Made by a program: the position numbers and the translations under genes. Below are positions 1 to 6,608 of a DNA stretch of 19,949 bases, piece after piece; position 1 is the stretch's first letter; every line of letters begins with the position of its first letter. The notes beneath the pieces are model-generated. The model was not told the origin of the DNA. It did no database searches and saw nothing but the letters and a program-made list of their open reading frames with translations. Source of the DNA: an uncultured Megasphaera sp. (lineage in GTDB: Bacteria; Bacillota; Negativicutes; Veillonellales; Megasphaeraceae); NCBI GenBank assembly GCA_900548635.1, contig URLP01000017.1:1-19949 (forward strand), given 5' to 3'.

Positions 1-3
1 CGG

Positions 4-29
4 CAAACGAACCACGCCAAACGAACCAC
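4..29. repeat. Short tandem direct repeat at window edge
   Basis: The 12-mer CAAACGAACCAC occurs at 4-15 and again at 18-29, giving a period of 14 bases and nearly two copies. It abuts the gdhA terminator. The array may continue beyond the left edge. No function can be assigned. Confidence 0.6.
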
Positions 30-63
30 AAAAAGGACTGTCGCCGGAGCGACAGTCCTTTTT
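30..63 (-). terminator. Bidirectional intrinsic terminator after gdhA
   Basis: A perfect 12-bp stem (AAGGACTGTCGC at 33-44 pairing with 49-60) closes a 4-base loop, CGGA. It is flanked by A's on the left and T's on the right, so it gives a U-tract in either direction. It lies 27 bases past the gdhA stop and would end that transcript; it could equally end a plus-strand transcript entering from the left. Confidence 0.9.
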
Positions 64-90
64 CACGTTTATATAAGTTTCAGGTATAAT

Positions 91-1440
91 TTAGAATACG
101 CCTTGTGCGAGCATGGCGTCGGCGACGCGTTCGAAGCCTGCGATGTTAGCACCGGCTACGAGGTTGTATCCCAGGCCGTTGCGGGCAGCGGCATCTTTGC
201 AGTTCTGGTAAATCGTGTTCATGATTTCATGGAGACGGTCATCAACTTCTTTGGCAGTCCATACCAAGCGTTCGCTGTTCTGGCTCATTTCCAGGGCCGA
301 TGTAGCGACACCGCCGGCGTTGACGGCTTTCGACGGAGCAACGATGATGTCTTTCTGGTCGAGTAAGAATTTCAAGGCATCGTTGGTCGTCGGCATATTG
401 GCGACTTCGATGTAGTAGCGGATCTTATTGGCCGCGATCTGTTTGGCCTGTTCCATATGGACGTCATTCTGCATAGCCGACGGCATGATGATGTCGACTT
501 TGCGGCCCCATGGTTTTTCACCCGGGAAGAATTCGACGCCGAATTTTTCAGCATAGTCCTGGACGCGGTTGCGGCCGCTGTTGCGCATTTCGACGATGTA
601 GTCGATCTTTTCCTGCGTAGCGACGCCGTCAGGATCGTAGATATAGCCGTCCGGACCGGAAAGGGTGACGACTTTGGCGCCTAATTCCGTGGCCTTCTTG
701 CAGATGCCCCAGGTAACGTTGCCGAAGCCTGCGGCGGCGATGGTCTTGCCCTTGATGTCCTGGCCGTCGTCTTTAAGGACGTTTTCCAGGAAGTAAACGG
801 CACCGTAGCCTGTGGCTTCCGGACGGATGCGGGAACCGCCGAAGCTGAAGCCCTTGCCCGTGAGGACGCCGTTTTCGAAGCAGCCTTTCAAGCGGCGGTA
901 TTCACCGAAGAGGTAGCCGATTTCACGGCCGCCAACGCCCATGTCCCCAGCCGGTACGTCGATATCGGGACCGATGTAGCGATAGAGGGCCTGCATGTAG
1001 CTCTGGCAGAAGCGCATGATTTCAGCATCGGACTTGCCCGTCGGGTCGAAGTCAGCCCCGCCTTTAGCGCCGCCGATAGGCAGGCCGGTCAGTGCGTTCT
1101 TGAAAATCTGTTCAAAGCCCAGGAATTTGATGATGCCTGAGTATACGTTCTTCTGGAAACGAAGGCCGCCTTTGTACGGCCCGATAGCGCCGTTGAACTG
1201 GAAGCGGTAGCCCGTGTTGGTGTGGTATTCACCTTTATCGTCCTGCCAGACGACGCGGAATGTGAATTGTCGTTCCGGTTCGACGAGACGGTTGAGGAGG
1301 TCGAACTTTTCATATTCCGGGTGGCGTTCAACGACGGGGTCCAGGGAGCTCAAGACTTCTTCGACGGTCTGGACGAATTCCGGTTCGTTTGCGTGTTTCG
1401 TGCGTACATTTTCAATGACAGATTCCAAATACTTATTCAT
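91..1440 (-). CDS. gdhA: Glutamate dehydrogenase (hexameric, probably NAD-type)
   Basis: Reversibly converts 2-oxoglutarate plus ammonium to glutamate in the cytoplasm, linking nitrogen and carbon metabolism. The 449-residue length is normal for the small hexameric family. Visible motifs are GPYKGG (K90), K114, PIGGAKGG (catalytic K126 at 121-128), PAGDMG (D166) and S381. The Rossmann turn GFGNVTWG is at 238-245. These positions match, with an offset of +1, the residues I recall for the Clostridium symbiosum enzyme (K89, K113, K125, D165, S380). The coenzyme-pocket residues F239, P263 and D264 also match that NAD-specific enzyme, so NAD preference is inferred. The ATG at 1440 is preceded by a GAGGTG ribosome site 8 bases away. 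The gene is monocistronic, divergent from fbp, and ends at its own terminator. Identity is certain; cofactor preference is less so. Confidence 0.97.
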   Translation of the reverse strand: MNKYLESVIENVRTKHANEPEFVQTVEEVLSSLDPVVERHPEYEKFDLLNRLVEPERQFTFRVVWQDDKGEYHTNTGYRFQFNGAIGPYKGGLRFQKNVYSGIIKFLGFEQIFKNALTGLPIGGAKGGADFDPTGKSDAEIMRFCQSYMQALYRYIGPDIDVPAGDMGVGGREIGYLFGEYRRLKGCFENGVLTGKGFSFGGSRIRPEATGYGAVYFLENVLKDDGQDIKGKTIAAAGFGNVTWGICKKATELGAKVVTLSGPDGYIYDPDGVATQEKIDYIVEMRNSGRNRVQDYAEKFGVEFFPGEKPWGRKVDIIMPSAMQNDVHMEQAKQIAANKIRYYIEVANMPTTNDALKFLLDQKDIIVAPSKAVNAGGVATSALEMSQNSERLVWTAKEVDDRLHEIMNTIYQNCKDAAARNGLGYNLVAGANIAGFERVADAMLAQGVF

Positions 1441-1494
1441 ATATAATCACCTCATTTGAAATTAATTATACCTAAAACTGATTTCTACAATTAC

Positions 1495-1522
1495 ATAATA
1501 GCATGTTTTTTAAAGCTTGCAA
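1495..1522 (-). promoter_or_regulatory. Candidate gdhA promoter
   Basis: Reading the minus strand, TTGCAA (1517-1522) and TATTAT (1495-1500) are separated by 16 bases. A perfect TATAAT lies closer to the gene at 1465-1470, but its -35 region is poor (TAATTG at 17 bases). Either could be the start; both lie in the AT-rich divergent spacer. Confidence 0.4.
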
Positions 1523-1751
1523 ATACCATAATGCGGAAAAGATTTGCGCCCATACATACGCCATTTTCACGATACGGAAAAGCACATCAAATTTCAAGGA
1601 TTTTTAAGGAAGAGACAAAACGTTTGAGCAGGTTAAATGGAAAGATACGTTAAAAGTAAATGTAAAATGAGTCATAATCATGGTATAAATAGAACTATAC
1701 GCATTTTGAAAAGAGACTGTGAAAAAAGGCTGGCCACTGCGCCAATGATGA

Positions 1752-1780
1752 TATACAATAAGATATAAATGAACTATAAA
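1752..1780 (+). promoter_or_regulatory. Candidate fbp promoter
   Basis: TATACA (1752-1757) and TATAAA (1775-1780) are 17 bases apart and lie 45 bases before the fbp start. The region is so AT-rich that chance matches are expected, so this is only a candidate. Confidence 0.3.
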
Positions 1781-1824
1781 ATATACACTATATAAAATTA
1801 TATGAGAAAGAGAGGTACGCAATA

Positions 1825-3738
1825 ATGGAAACGTACGATACCTATTCCCCGGAATACCTGCGCTATTTGGAGCTCCTGGCCAAGGAATATCCGACGCAGG
1901 CCGCGACGTTTACGGAAATCATCAATCTACAGGCTATCGTCAACCTGCCGAAGGGGACGGAACACTTCATGAGTGACCTGCACGGCGAATACGAAGCATT
2001 CTATCATATCCTCAACAACTGCTCCGGCGTCATCCGCGAAAAAGTGGAAATGATTTTTTCCGACAAGATGAGCAAGCCCGAACAGGACGATCTCCTGACC
2101 TTGATTTATTATCCGAAAGAAAAACTGGACATGCTTTACCGCCAGGGCAAGGTCACAGACGACTGGGCCCGGACGACGCTGGAACGGATGCTGCAGCTGG
2201 CCAAGCTCCTGTCTTCGAAATACACGCGTTCGAAAGTGCGTAAAGCCATGCCTGAAGCCTTCCGCTTCGTCATCGATGAACTCTTGCATGCCCAGCCTGA
2301 CGAAGATCAGAATCAGTTCGTCTACCACATGAAGATCCTCGATACGATTCTGGAAACGGGCAGCACGCGTCAGTTCATCTACGCCCTGGCAGCCCTCATC
2401 AAGCGCCTGGCCGTCGATCATCTGCACATCATCGGCGACATTTACGACCGCGGTGCCCATGCGGACAAGATCATGGATACGCTCATGAAGCACCATTCCC
2501 TGGATATCCAGTGGGGCAACCACGATGTCCTCTGGATGGGTGCCGCTGCGGGCAACGCAGCCTGCATCGCCAACGTCCTGCGCAACAATATCCGATACCA
2601 TAATATGGAAATCCTTGAAAGCGGCTACGGCATCAGCCTGCGTCCCTTCGCCCTCTTTGCCCTGGAAACGTATAAAGAAGACGACGGCATCGAACCGATG
2701 GTCAAGGCCATCAACGTCATCGTTTCCAAACTGGAAGGCCAGACTATCTACCGCCATCCAGACTACAATATGGACGACCGCCTCTTGTTCCATAAAATCG
2801 ACTGGGAAAAGGGGACGATTACCTTGGACGGCAAGACGTACGACCTGAAGACCAAGGATTTCCCGACCGTTGATCCTAAAGACCCGTATACGCTCTCACC
2901 GGAAGAACATCAGCTGATGAACGACATCCAGGCGGAATTCACGGAAAGCGAACGCCTGCAGCGCCACATCCGCTTCCTCTACAGCCACGGGTCCCTTTAC
3001 CGCTGCATGAACAACAACCTTCTCTTCCACGGCGGCCTGCCCCTTAACGAAGACGGCAGCTTTAAGGAAATCTACCTCGAAGGCAAGCCCTATAAAGGAA
3101 AAGCCTTTATGGACAAAGCCGAACGCCTCATCCGCCGCGCCTATGATCAGCGCGACACGGACAGTCTCGACTACATGTGGTACCTCTGGTGCGGCGCCGA
3201 TTCGCCTGTTTCCGGCCGTGTCGTCAAGACCTTTGAACGGAGTTACATCATCGACGAAGATACGTGGAAGGAACCGCAGAACGCCTATTACCGCCTGAAC
3301 CGGGACAAAGAAGAATGCATCAAGATCCTGCACGAGTTCGGCATCGATTCGCCTCAGGGCCACATCATCAACGGGCACACGCCGGTCAAAGTCAAGAAAG
3401 GCGAAAGCCCGATTCGTGCGGAAGGCAAGGAAATCTGCATCGACGGCGGCTTCTGCAAAGCCTACCAGCGGTCGACAGGTATTGCTGGCTACACGCTCAT
3501 CTTCAATTCTCACGGCATCCGAATCAAAGCCCATTATCCCTTTGAAGATGTCTACCAGGCGCTGATGAATAACGTCGACATCGACTCCGAGTCGACACAG
3601 GTCGAACTGGAACCGAAACGCGTCATGATCGGTGACACGGATAATGGTAAGAAACTTCTTCAGATGATCCATGACTTGAAGGCCCTTCTGGAAGCTTATC
3701 GCCAGGGCGTCATTCTCGAACGCCGTCCGAACCCGTAG
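1825..3738 (+). CDS. fbp: Fructose-1,6-bisphosphatase, class III
   Basis: Hydrolyses fructose 1,6-bisphosphate to fructose 6-phosphate and phosphate, the committed step of gluconeogenesis, in the cytoplasm. Class III enzymes are typical of Firmicutes and unrelated to the E. coli class I and II enzymes. The 637-residue protein carries the calcineurin-like metallophosphatase signatures: SDLHGE around D51/H53, GDIYDRG at 204-210 and GNHD at 231-234, which supply metal ligands (family enzymes use manganese). A later NGHTPVK motif adds a probable ligand histidine. Length is slightly under the roughly 670 residues of B. subtilis Fbp. The ATG has an AGAGG ribosome site nine bases upstream. Two TAG stops stand in tandem (3736-3741). 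nhaA follows after 44 bases on the same strand and may be cotranscribed. Identity is near certain. Confidence 0.97.
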   Translation: METYDTYSPEYLRYLELLAKEYPTQAATFTEIINLQAIVNLPKGTEHFMSDLHGEYEAFYHILNNCSGVIREKVEMIFSDKMSKPEQDDLLTLIYYPKEKLDMLYRQGKVTDDWARTTLERMLQLAKLLSSKYTRSKVRKAMPEAFRFVIDELLHAQPDEDQNQFVYHMKILDTILETGSTRQFIYALAALIKRLAVDHLHIIGDIYDRGAHADKIMDTLMKHHSLDIQWGNHDVLWMGAAAGNAACIANVLRNNIRYHNMEILESGYGISLRPFALFALETYKEDDGIEPMVKAINVIVSKLEGQTIYRHPDYNMDDRLLFHKIDWEKGTITLDGKTYDLKTKDFPTVDPKDPYTLSPEEHQLMNDIQAEFTESERLQRHIRFLYSHGSLYRCMNNNLLFHGGLPLNEDGSFKEIYLEGKPYKGKAFMDKAERLIRRAYDQRDTDSLDYMWYLWCGADSPVSGRVVKTFERSYIIDEDTWKEPQNAYYRLNRDKEECIKILHEFGIDSPQGHIINGHTPVKVKKGESPIRAEGKEICIDGGFCKAYQRSTGIAGYTLIFNSHGIRIKAHYPFEDVYQALMNNVDIDSESTQVELEPKRVMIGDTDNGKKLLQMIHDLKALLEAYRQGVILERRPNP

Positions 3739-3765
3739 TAGGGGCCGACCTGAAAGGCGGCCCGC
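3738..3765 (+). repeat. 28-nt palindromic intergenic repeat, copy 1
   Basis: Starts GTAGGGGCCG and ends GGCGGCCCGC. The arms 3742-3749 and 3756-3763 pair at seven of eight positions (one A/G mismatch) around a 6-base loop, CTGAAA. It begins on the last base of the fbp stop and ends eight bases before the nhaA ribosome site. Related copies are at 14833-14860 (minus) and 15082-15109 (plus). All three share the same 28-nt length, the GTAGGGGC start, the CCCGC end and a 6-base loop. Confidence 0.8.
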
Positions 3766-3782
3766 CTAATTAAGGAGGAACT

Positions 3783-4898
3783 ATGAAACGAGAATCGTTA
3801 AGCGGACTGTTACTCATTGCCTGTGCCGTACTGGCCATGGCCATCTCTAATTCTCCCTTCGGTCCCGTTTATGAACACTGGCTCCAGTCTCCGCTGCCGG
3901 CAGGGACGCATATGTCCTTGCTGCACTGGATCAACGACGCCGTCATGGCCTTGTTTTTCTTCGTCGTCGGCGCCGAAGTGAAGCGGGAATTCCTCTATGG
4001 AGAATTGAAGTCCCCGTCAGCGGCGATGCTGCCCATGGCTGCTGCCTTGGGCGGAATGCTCGTACCGGCTGCGATTTATGGCCTGTGTAATGCCGGCCAG
4101 CCGACGGCCGGCGGCTGGGGCATCCCTATGGCGACGGATATCGCCTTTTCCCTAGGTGTCCTGTCCCTGGCGGCTCCTAAGGCACCGCGCAGCCTCGTCG
4201 TCTTTTTGACGGCCTTGGCTATCGTCGATGATCTCGGCGGTATCGTCGTCATCGCCGTCTTTTATGCCGGGGCCCTCAATCTTCCGGCCCTGGCCGGAGG
4301 CCTCGTCGTCTGGCTGCTGATGTTGGCTGCGTGTCGCAAGAATTGGCAATCGGCCTGGCTTTACGCTGTCGGCGGAGTGCTCATCTGGCTAGCCTTTTTC
4401 TACGGCGGCATCCATCCGACTATGGCCGGCGTCCTTACGGGCTTCGCCATGCCAGCCATCCCCGGAAAAGATGGGAGACCGGGGCTGCTGCTGCGGGCGG
4501 AACACGCTTTGACGCCGGTATCAGCTTTCGTTATCATGCCCGTCTTCGCCTTGGCCAATGCCGGCATCCGCCTCGACCTGAGTGGCCTGGCTAATCTAGT
4601 GTCGGCACCGGGACTAGGCATCCTGGGCGGCCTCGTCTTGGGCAAGCCTATCGGCATCGGCCTGGCCGTCTGGCTGCTGACCGCCTTGAAAGGGGCCTCT
4701 CTGCCAGCGGGCCTGACAATGAAACACTTCTGGGCCGTCGGCCTCTTGGCCGGCATCGGCTTCACGATGTCCCTGTTCATCGCTGGCCTGGCCTTTTCCG
4801 GCAACCCGGTCCTGATGACGGCTAAGACCGCTATCATCGCCGCGTCCCTCACAGCGGCCATCCTCGGCGGCTTCATTGTGAACCGGATTAGCCAGTAG
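3783..4898 (+). CDS. nhaA: Na+/H+ antiporter NhaA
   Basis: Integral cytoplasmic-membrane antiporter that expels sodium in exchange for protons, serving pH and salt homeostasis. At 371 residues it is close to the 388 of the E. coli protein and is almost entirely hydrophobic segments. Key residues are present: ATDIAFSLG with D119 (E. coli D133), AIVDDLGG with the ion-binding pair D149/D150 (E. coli D163/D164), GKPIGI with K288 (E. coli K300), and HPTMAG with H211 at the place of the pH-related H225. GIGFTMS at 325-331 is also family-typical. The ribosome site AGGAGG (3773-3778) is strong but only four bases from the ATG. It follows fbp by 44 bases and could share its transcript. No U-tract terminator is visible downstream. 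All functional residues are intact. Confidence 0.96.
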   Translation: MKRESLSGLLLIACAVLAMAISNSPFGPVYEHWLQSPLPAGTHMSLLHWINDAVMALFFFVVGAEVKREFLYGELKSPSAAMLPMAAALGGMLVPAAIYGLCNAGQPTAGGWGIPMATDIAFSLGVLSLAAPKAPRSLVVFLTALAIVDDLGGIVVIAVFYAGALNLPALAGGLVVWLLMLAACRKNWQSAWLYAVGGVLIWLAFFYGGIHPTMAGVLTGFAMPAIPGKDGRPGLLLRAEHALTPVSAFVIMPVFALANAGIRLDLSGLANLVSAPGLGILGGLVLGKPIGIGLAVWLLTALKGASLPAGLTMKHFWAVGLLAGIGFTMSLFIAGLAFSGNPVLMTAKTAIIAASLTAAILGGFIVNRISQ

Positions 4899-4900
4899 CC

Positions 4901-4939
4901 CTCGGACTCAGATGCGGCGGTGACGCCGCGACCAGTCAG
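4901..4939 (+). repeat. 39-nt intergenic repeat with hairpin, copy A
   Basis: Starts two bases after the nhaA stop with CTCGGACTCAGATGC. It contains a 6-bp GC hairpin (GCGGCG 4914-4919, loop GTGA, CGCCGC 4924-4929) and ends with GTCAG. A copy of equal length is at 14756-14794, where the stem differs by a compensatory pair of changes. Confidence 0.75.
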
Positions 4940-5050
4940 CCATACCCCAAGCGGGCTGATGTGGCATGGTTTTGCGACCAGCGAACAGCGCTCCCCATAA
5001 AGGGAGCCAACGGCCTGCGGCCTGCAAACGCCAATGGAGGATTACGCACA
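4940..5050. other. Spacer nhaA/tyrS with weak hairpins
   Basis: No gene is seen. GCTCCC (4990-4995) pairs with GGGAGC (5002-5007) around CATAAA, but no T-tract follows, so it is not a standard terminator. CGGCCTG is repeated in tandem at 5011-5024. TCAGCC (4936-4941) can pair with GGCTGA (4954-4959). The nhaA transcript may therefore end by another mechanism or read on into tyrS. Confidence 0.5.
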
Positions 5051-5079
5051 TTGACGTAACCCGCTCATATCGTTATAAT
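5051..5079 (+). promoter_or_regulatory. tyrS promoter
   Basis: TTGACG (5051-5056) and a perfect TATAAT (5074-5079) are separated by exactly 17 bases. Transcription would begin near 5086, leaving a leader of only about 35 bases before the tyrS ATG. This is a strong housekeeping-type promoter. Confidence 0.85.
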
Positions 5080-5120
5080 GGGGTATAACTTATCATTTTT
5101 TATACAAAGGAGCGAATTCG

Positions 5121-6377
5121 ATGAATATCATTGATGAATTGTCTTGGCGCGGTGCCGTCAATCAGATGACAGATGAAGAAGGGCTGCGCAAGCTGACCGA
5201 AGAAAAGAGCATTTCCCTTTACTGCGGCGTCGACCCGACAGGCGACAGCATGCACATCGGCCATTTGATCCCCTTCATGATGCTCAAGCGCTTTGCCAAC
5301 GCCGGTCATCATCCGTACGTCGTCATCGGCGGCGGTACCGGTGCCATCGGTGACCCGAGCGGCCGCAAGACGGAACGCCAGCTGCAGACCCTAGACAAGA
5401 TCAAGGCCAATGCGGAAAAACTGAAGGCCCAGTTCATGCACCTTTTCGGCGATTCGGACAACATCACCTTCGTCAACAACTATGACTGGCTCAGCAAGCT
5501 CAGCCTCCTCGACTTCCTCCGCGATTACGGCAAACTCTTCAGCGTCAACATCATGCTCAGCAAAGAAGTCGTTGCCAGCCGTCTGGAAGCGGGCATTTCC
5601 TTTACGGAATTCTCCTATCAGATCCTCCAGTCCATCGACTTTGAACACCTCTTCGCCCATAACGATGTCCAGCTGCAGATCGGCGGCGCCGACCAGTGGG
5701 GCAACATCACGGCCGGTATCGACACGATCCGCAAAATCCACGGCAGCGAAGCGAAAGCCTATGGCCTGACCATTCCCCTCATGCTGAAATCGGATGGCAC
5801 GAAGTTCGGTAAGACCGCCGGTGGCGCTGTCTGGCTCGACCCGGAAAAGACATCGCCCTTCGAATTCTATCAGTTCTGGCTCAATCAGGACGATGCGGAC
5901 GTCGTCAAATACTTGAAATACTTCACCTTCCTCAGCAAGGAAGAAATCGACGCCTTGGCGGAAGCCGTCGAAAAAGAACCGGAAAAACGCCTGGCTCAGC
6001 GCCGTCTGGCAGAAGAAGTCACGAAGTTCGTCCACAGCCCGGAAGCATTGAAGGAAGCCCAGAACATTACGGAAGCCCTCTACCACGGCAGCATCGCCGA
6101 CCTTTCGGAACACGAACTGGAACAGGCCTTCGGCAAGATGCCGACTGTCGACGTTTCTAACGAAGAAAAAGACGTCGTCAACTGGCTTGTCGACTCGACG
6201 ATTTACAAATCGAAGCGCCAGGCCCGCGAAGACATCACGCACGGTGCAGTCACCATCAACGGCGTCAAAGTCACGTCCCTCGATGAAATCGTCAAGCCTC
6301 ACAAGAATTCGAACGGCAAATTCGTCATCGTCCGCAAGGGCAAGAAGAAGTACACCCTGGCCCGCGTCCATCAGTAA
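5121..6377 (+). CDS. tyrS: Tyrosine--tRNA ligase
   Basis: Charges tRNA-Tyr with tyrosine at the expense of ATP in the cytoplasm. The 418-residue class I synthetase shows YCGVDPT with Y34 and D38, HIGH at 45-48 and KFGKT at 228-232 (the KMSKS loop). Early positions coincide with those I recall for the Geobacillus stearothermophilus enzyme (Y34, C35, D38, H45, H48). The tyrosine-binding stretch FTEFSYQILQ is at 161-170. A C-terminal S4-type RNA-binding domain covers roughly 350-410 (SKRQAREDITHGAVTING). AAAGGAG (5106-5112) lies eight bases before the ATG. The gene has its own promoter and no T-box leader, although tyrS of many Firmicutes is T-box controlled. It occupies the place where rplL usually precedes rpoB. 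No terminator lies between its stop and the next promoter. Confidence 0.98.
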   Translation: MNIIDELSWRGAVNQMTDEEGLRKLTEEKSISLYCGVDPTGDSMHIGHLIPFMMLKRFANAGHHPYVVIGGGTGAIGDPSGRKTERQLQTLDKIKANAEKLKAQFMHLFGDSDNITFVNNYDWLSKLSLLDFLRDYGKLFSVNIMLSKEVVASRLEAGISFTEFSYQILQSIDFEHLFAHNDVQLQIGGADQWGNITAGIDTIRKIHGSEAKAYGLTIPLMLKSDGTKFGKTAGGAVWLDPEKTSPFEFYQFWLNQDDADVVKYLKYFTFLSKEEIDALAEAVEKEPEKRLAQRRLAEEVTKFVHSPEALKEAQNITEALYHGSIADLSEHELEQAFGKMPTVDVSNEEKDVVNWLVDSTIYKSKRQAREDITHGAVTINGVKVTSLDEIVKPHKNSNGKFVIVRKGKKKYTLARVHQ

Positions 6378-6404
6378 GTTTTAGAAATTTGTTAAAATAA
6401 AATA

Positions 6405-6433
6405 TTGACAGAGCTCTTTCTCTATGCTATAAT
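6405..6433 (+). promoter_or_regulatory. Perfect consensus promoter upstream of rpoB (P1)
   Basis: TTGACA (6405-6410), a 17-base spacer and TATAAT (6428-6433) all match the consensus. The spacer also ends in TGC, an extended -10 element. Transcription would begin near 6440, about 170 bases before rpoB and ahead of the terminator at 6504-6540. Confidence 0.92.
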
Positions 6434-6489
6434 AACTCATTGCAAAATGTTCAATTGATATTATGAGATACATGGAGGAAGCGCTTCCG

Positions 6490-6525
6490 GTGAGCAAAAA
6501 ATTAAGCAAGGTTCAAATCGTCTGA
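6490..6525 (+). CDS. Possible 11-codon leader peptide ahead of rpoB
   Basis: A GTG at 6490 opens a frame MSKKLSKVQIV that stops with TGA at 6523-6525, inside the terminator loop. A GGAGG at 6474-6478 lies 11 bases upstream, somewhat too far. An alternative ATG at 6472 in the same frame would give 17 codons, but its ribosome site is poor. A ribosome on this frame would cover the 5' arm of the terminator, as in attenuators. The peptide has no run of a single regulatory amino acid, though lysine is frequent (3 of 11). It may be chance. Confidence 0.2.
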   Translation: MSKKLSKVQIV

Positions 6526-6540
6526 GAGCCTTGCTTTTTT
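6504..6540 (+). terminator. Intrinsic terminator in the rpoB leader (possible attenuator)
   Basis: AAGCAAGGTTC (6504-6514) pairs with GAGCCTTGCTT-like sequence at 6526-6536 (11 bp including one G-U pair) around an 11-base loop, followed by four more T's. It lies downstream of P1 and upstream of rpoB. It may end tyrS transcripts, attenuate P1 transcripts, or both. Confidence 0.85.
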
Positions 6541-6545
6541 GTCGC

Positions 6546-6573
6546 TTTACACGGCGCTGTACAACGCTATCAT
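6546..6573 (+). promoter_or_regulatory. Possible second rpoB promoter (P2)
   Basis: TTTACA (6546-6551) and TATCAT (6568-6573) are 16 bases apart; an overlapping CATAAT (6571-6576) is a less well spaced alternative. It lies between the leader terminator and rpoB, so it could supply terminator-independent transcription. The match is moderate. Confidence 0.45.
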
Positions 6574-6608
6574 AATGGTTTACTTTTTATAAGGGGTGAA
6601 GAATCAGC

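Larger units (their letters stand above)
1441..1824. other. AT-rich divergent spacer gdhA/fbp
   Basis: These 384 bases hold no convincing gene; the short frames in it are not preceded by ribosome sites and resemble no family I know. It must carry the promoters of both divergent genes. For fbp, besides the candidate at 1752-1780, an extended -10 (TGG then TATAAAT, 1681-1690) is visible with a weak -35. The fbp ribosome site AGAGG is at 1811-1815, nine bases before its ATG. I see no clear operator palindrome. Confidence 0.6.
6440..6540 (+). ncRNA. Putative ~100-nt terminated leader RNA or sRNA
   Basis: The RNA made from P1 would start near 6440 and stop at the intrinsic terminator ending at 6540, giving about 100 nt. 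It contains a perfect 12-base palindrome, GGAAGCGCTTCC (6477-6488), and a possible 11-codon reading frame. It could be the short product of an attenuated rpoB leader or a free small RNA. I do not recognise a known RNA family in it. Confidence 0.35.

Noticed and set aside
1604..1822. 72-residue hydrophobic frame on the minus strand in the gdhA/fbp spacer
   Set aside because: Tyr/Ile/His-rich translation of AT-rich promoter DNA, no ribosome site, no family resemblance.
4990..5007. Hairpin after nhaA as a terminator
   Set aside because: The 6-bp stem is not followed by a T-tract, so it lacks the mark of an intrinsic terminator.
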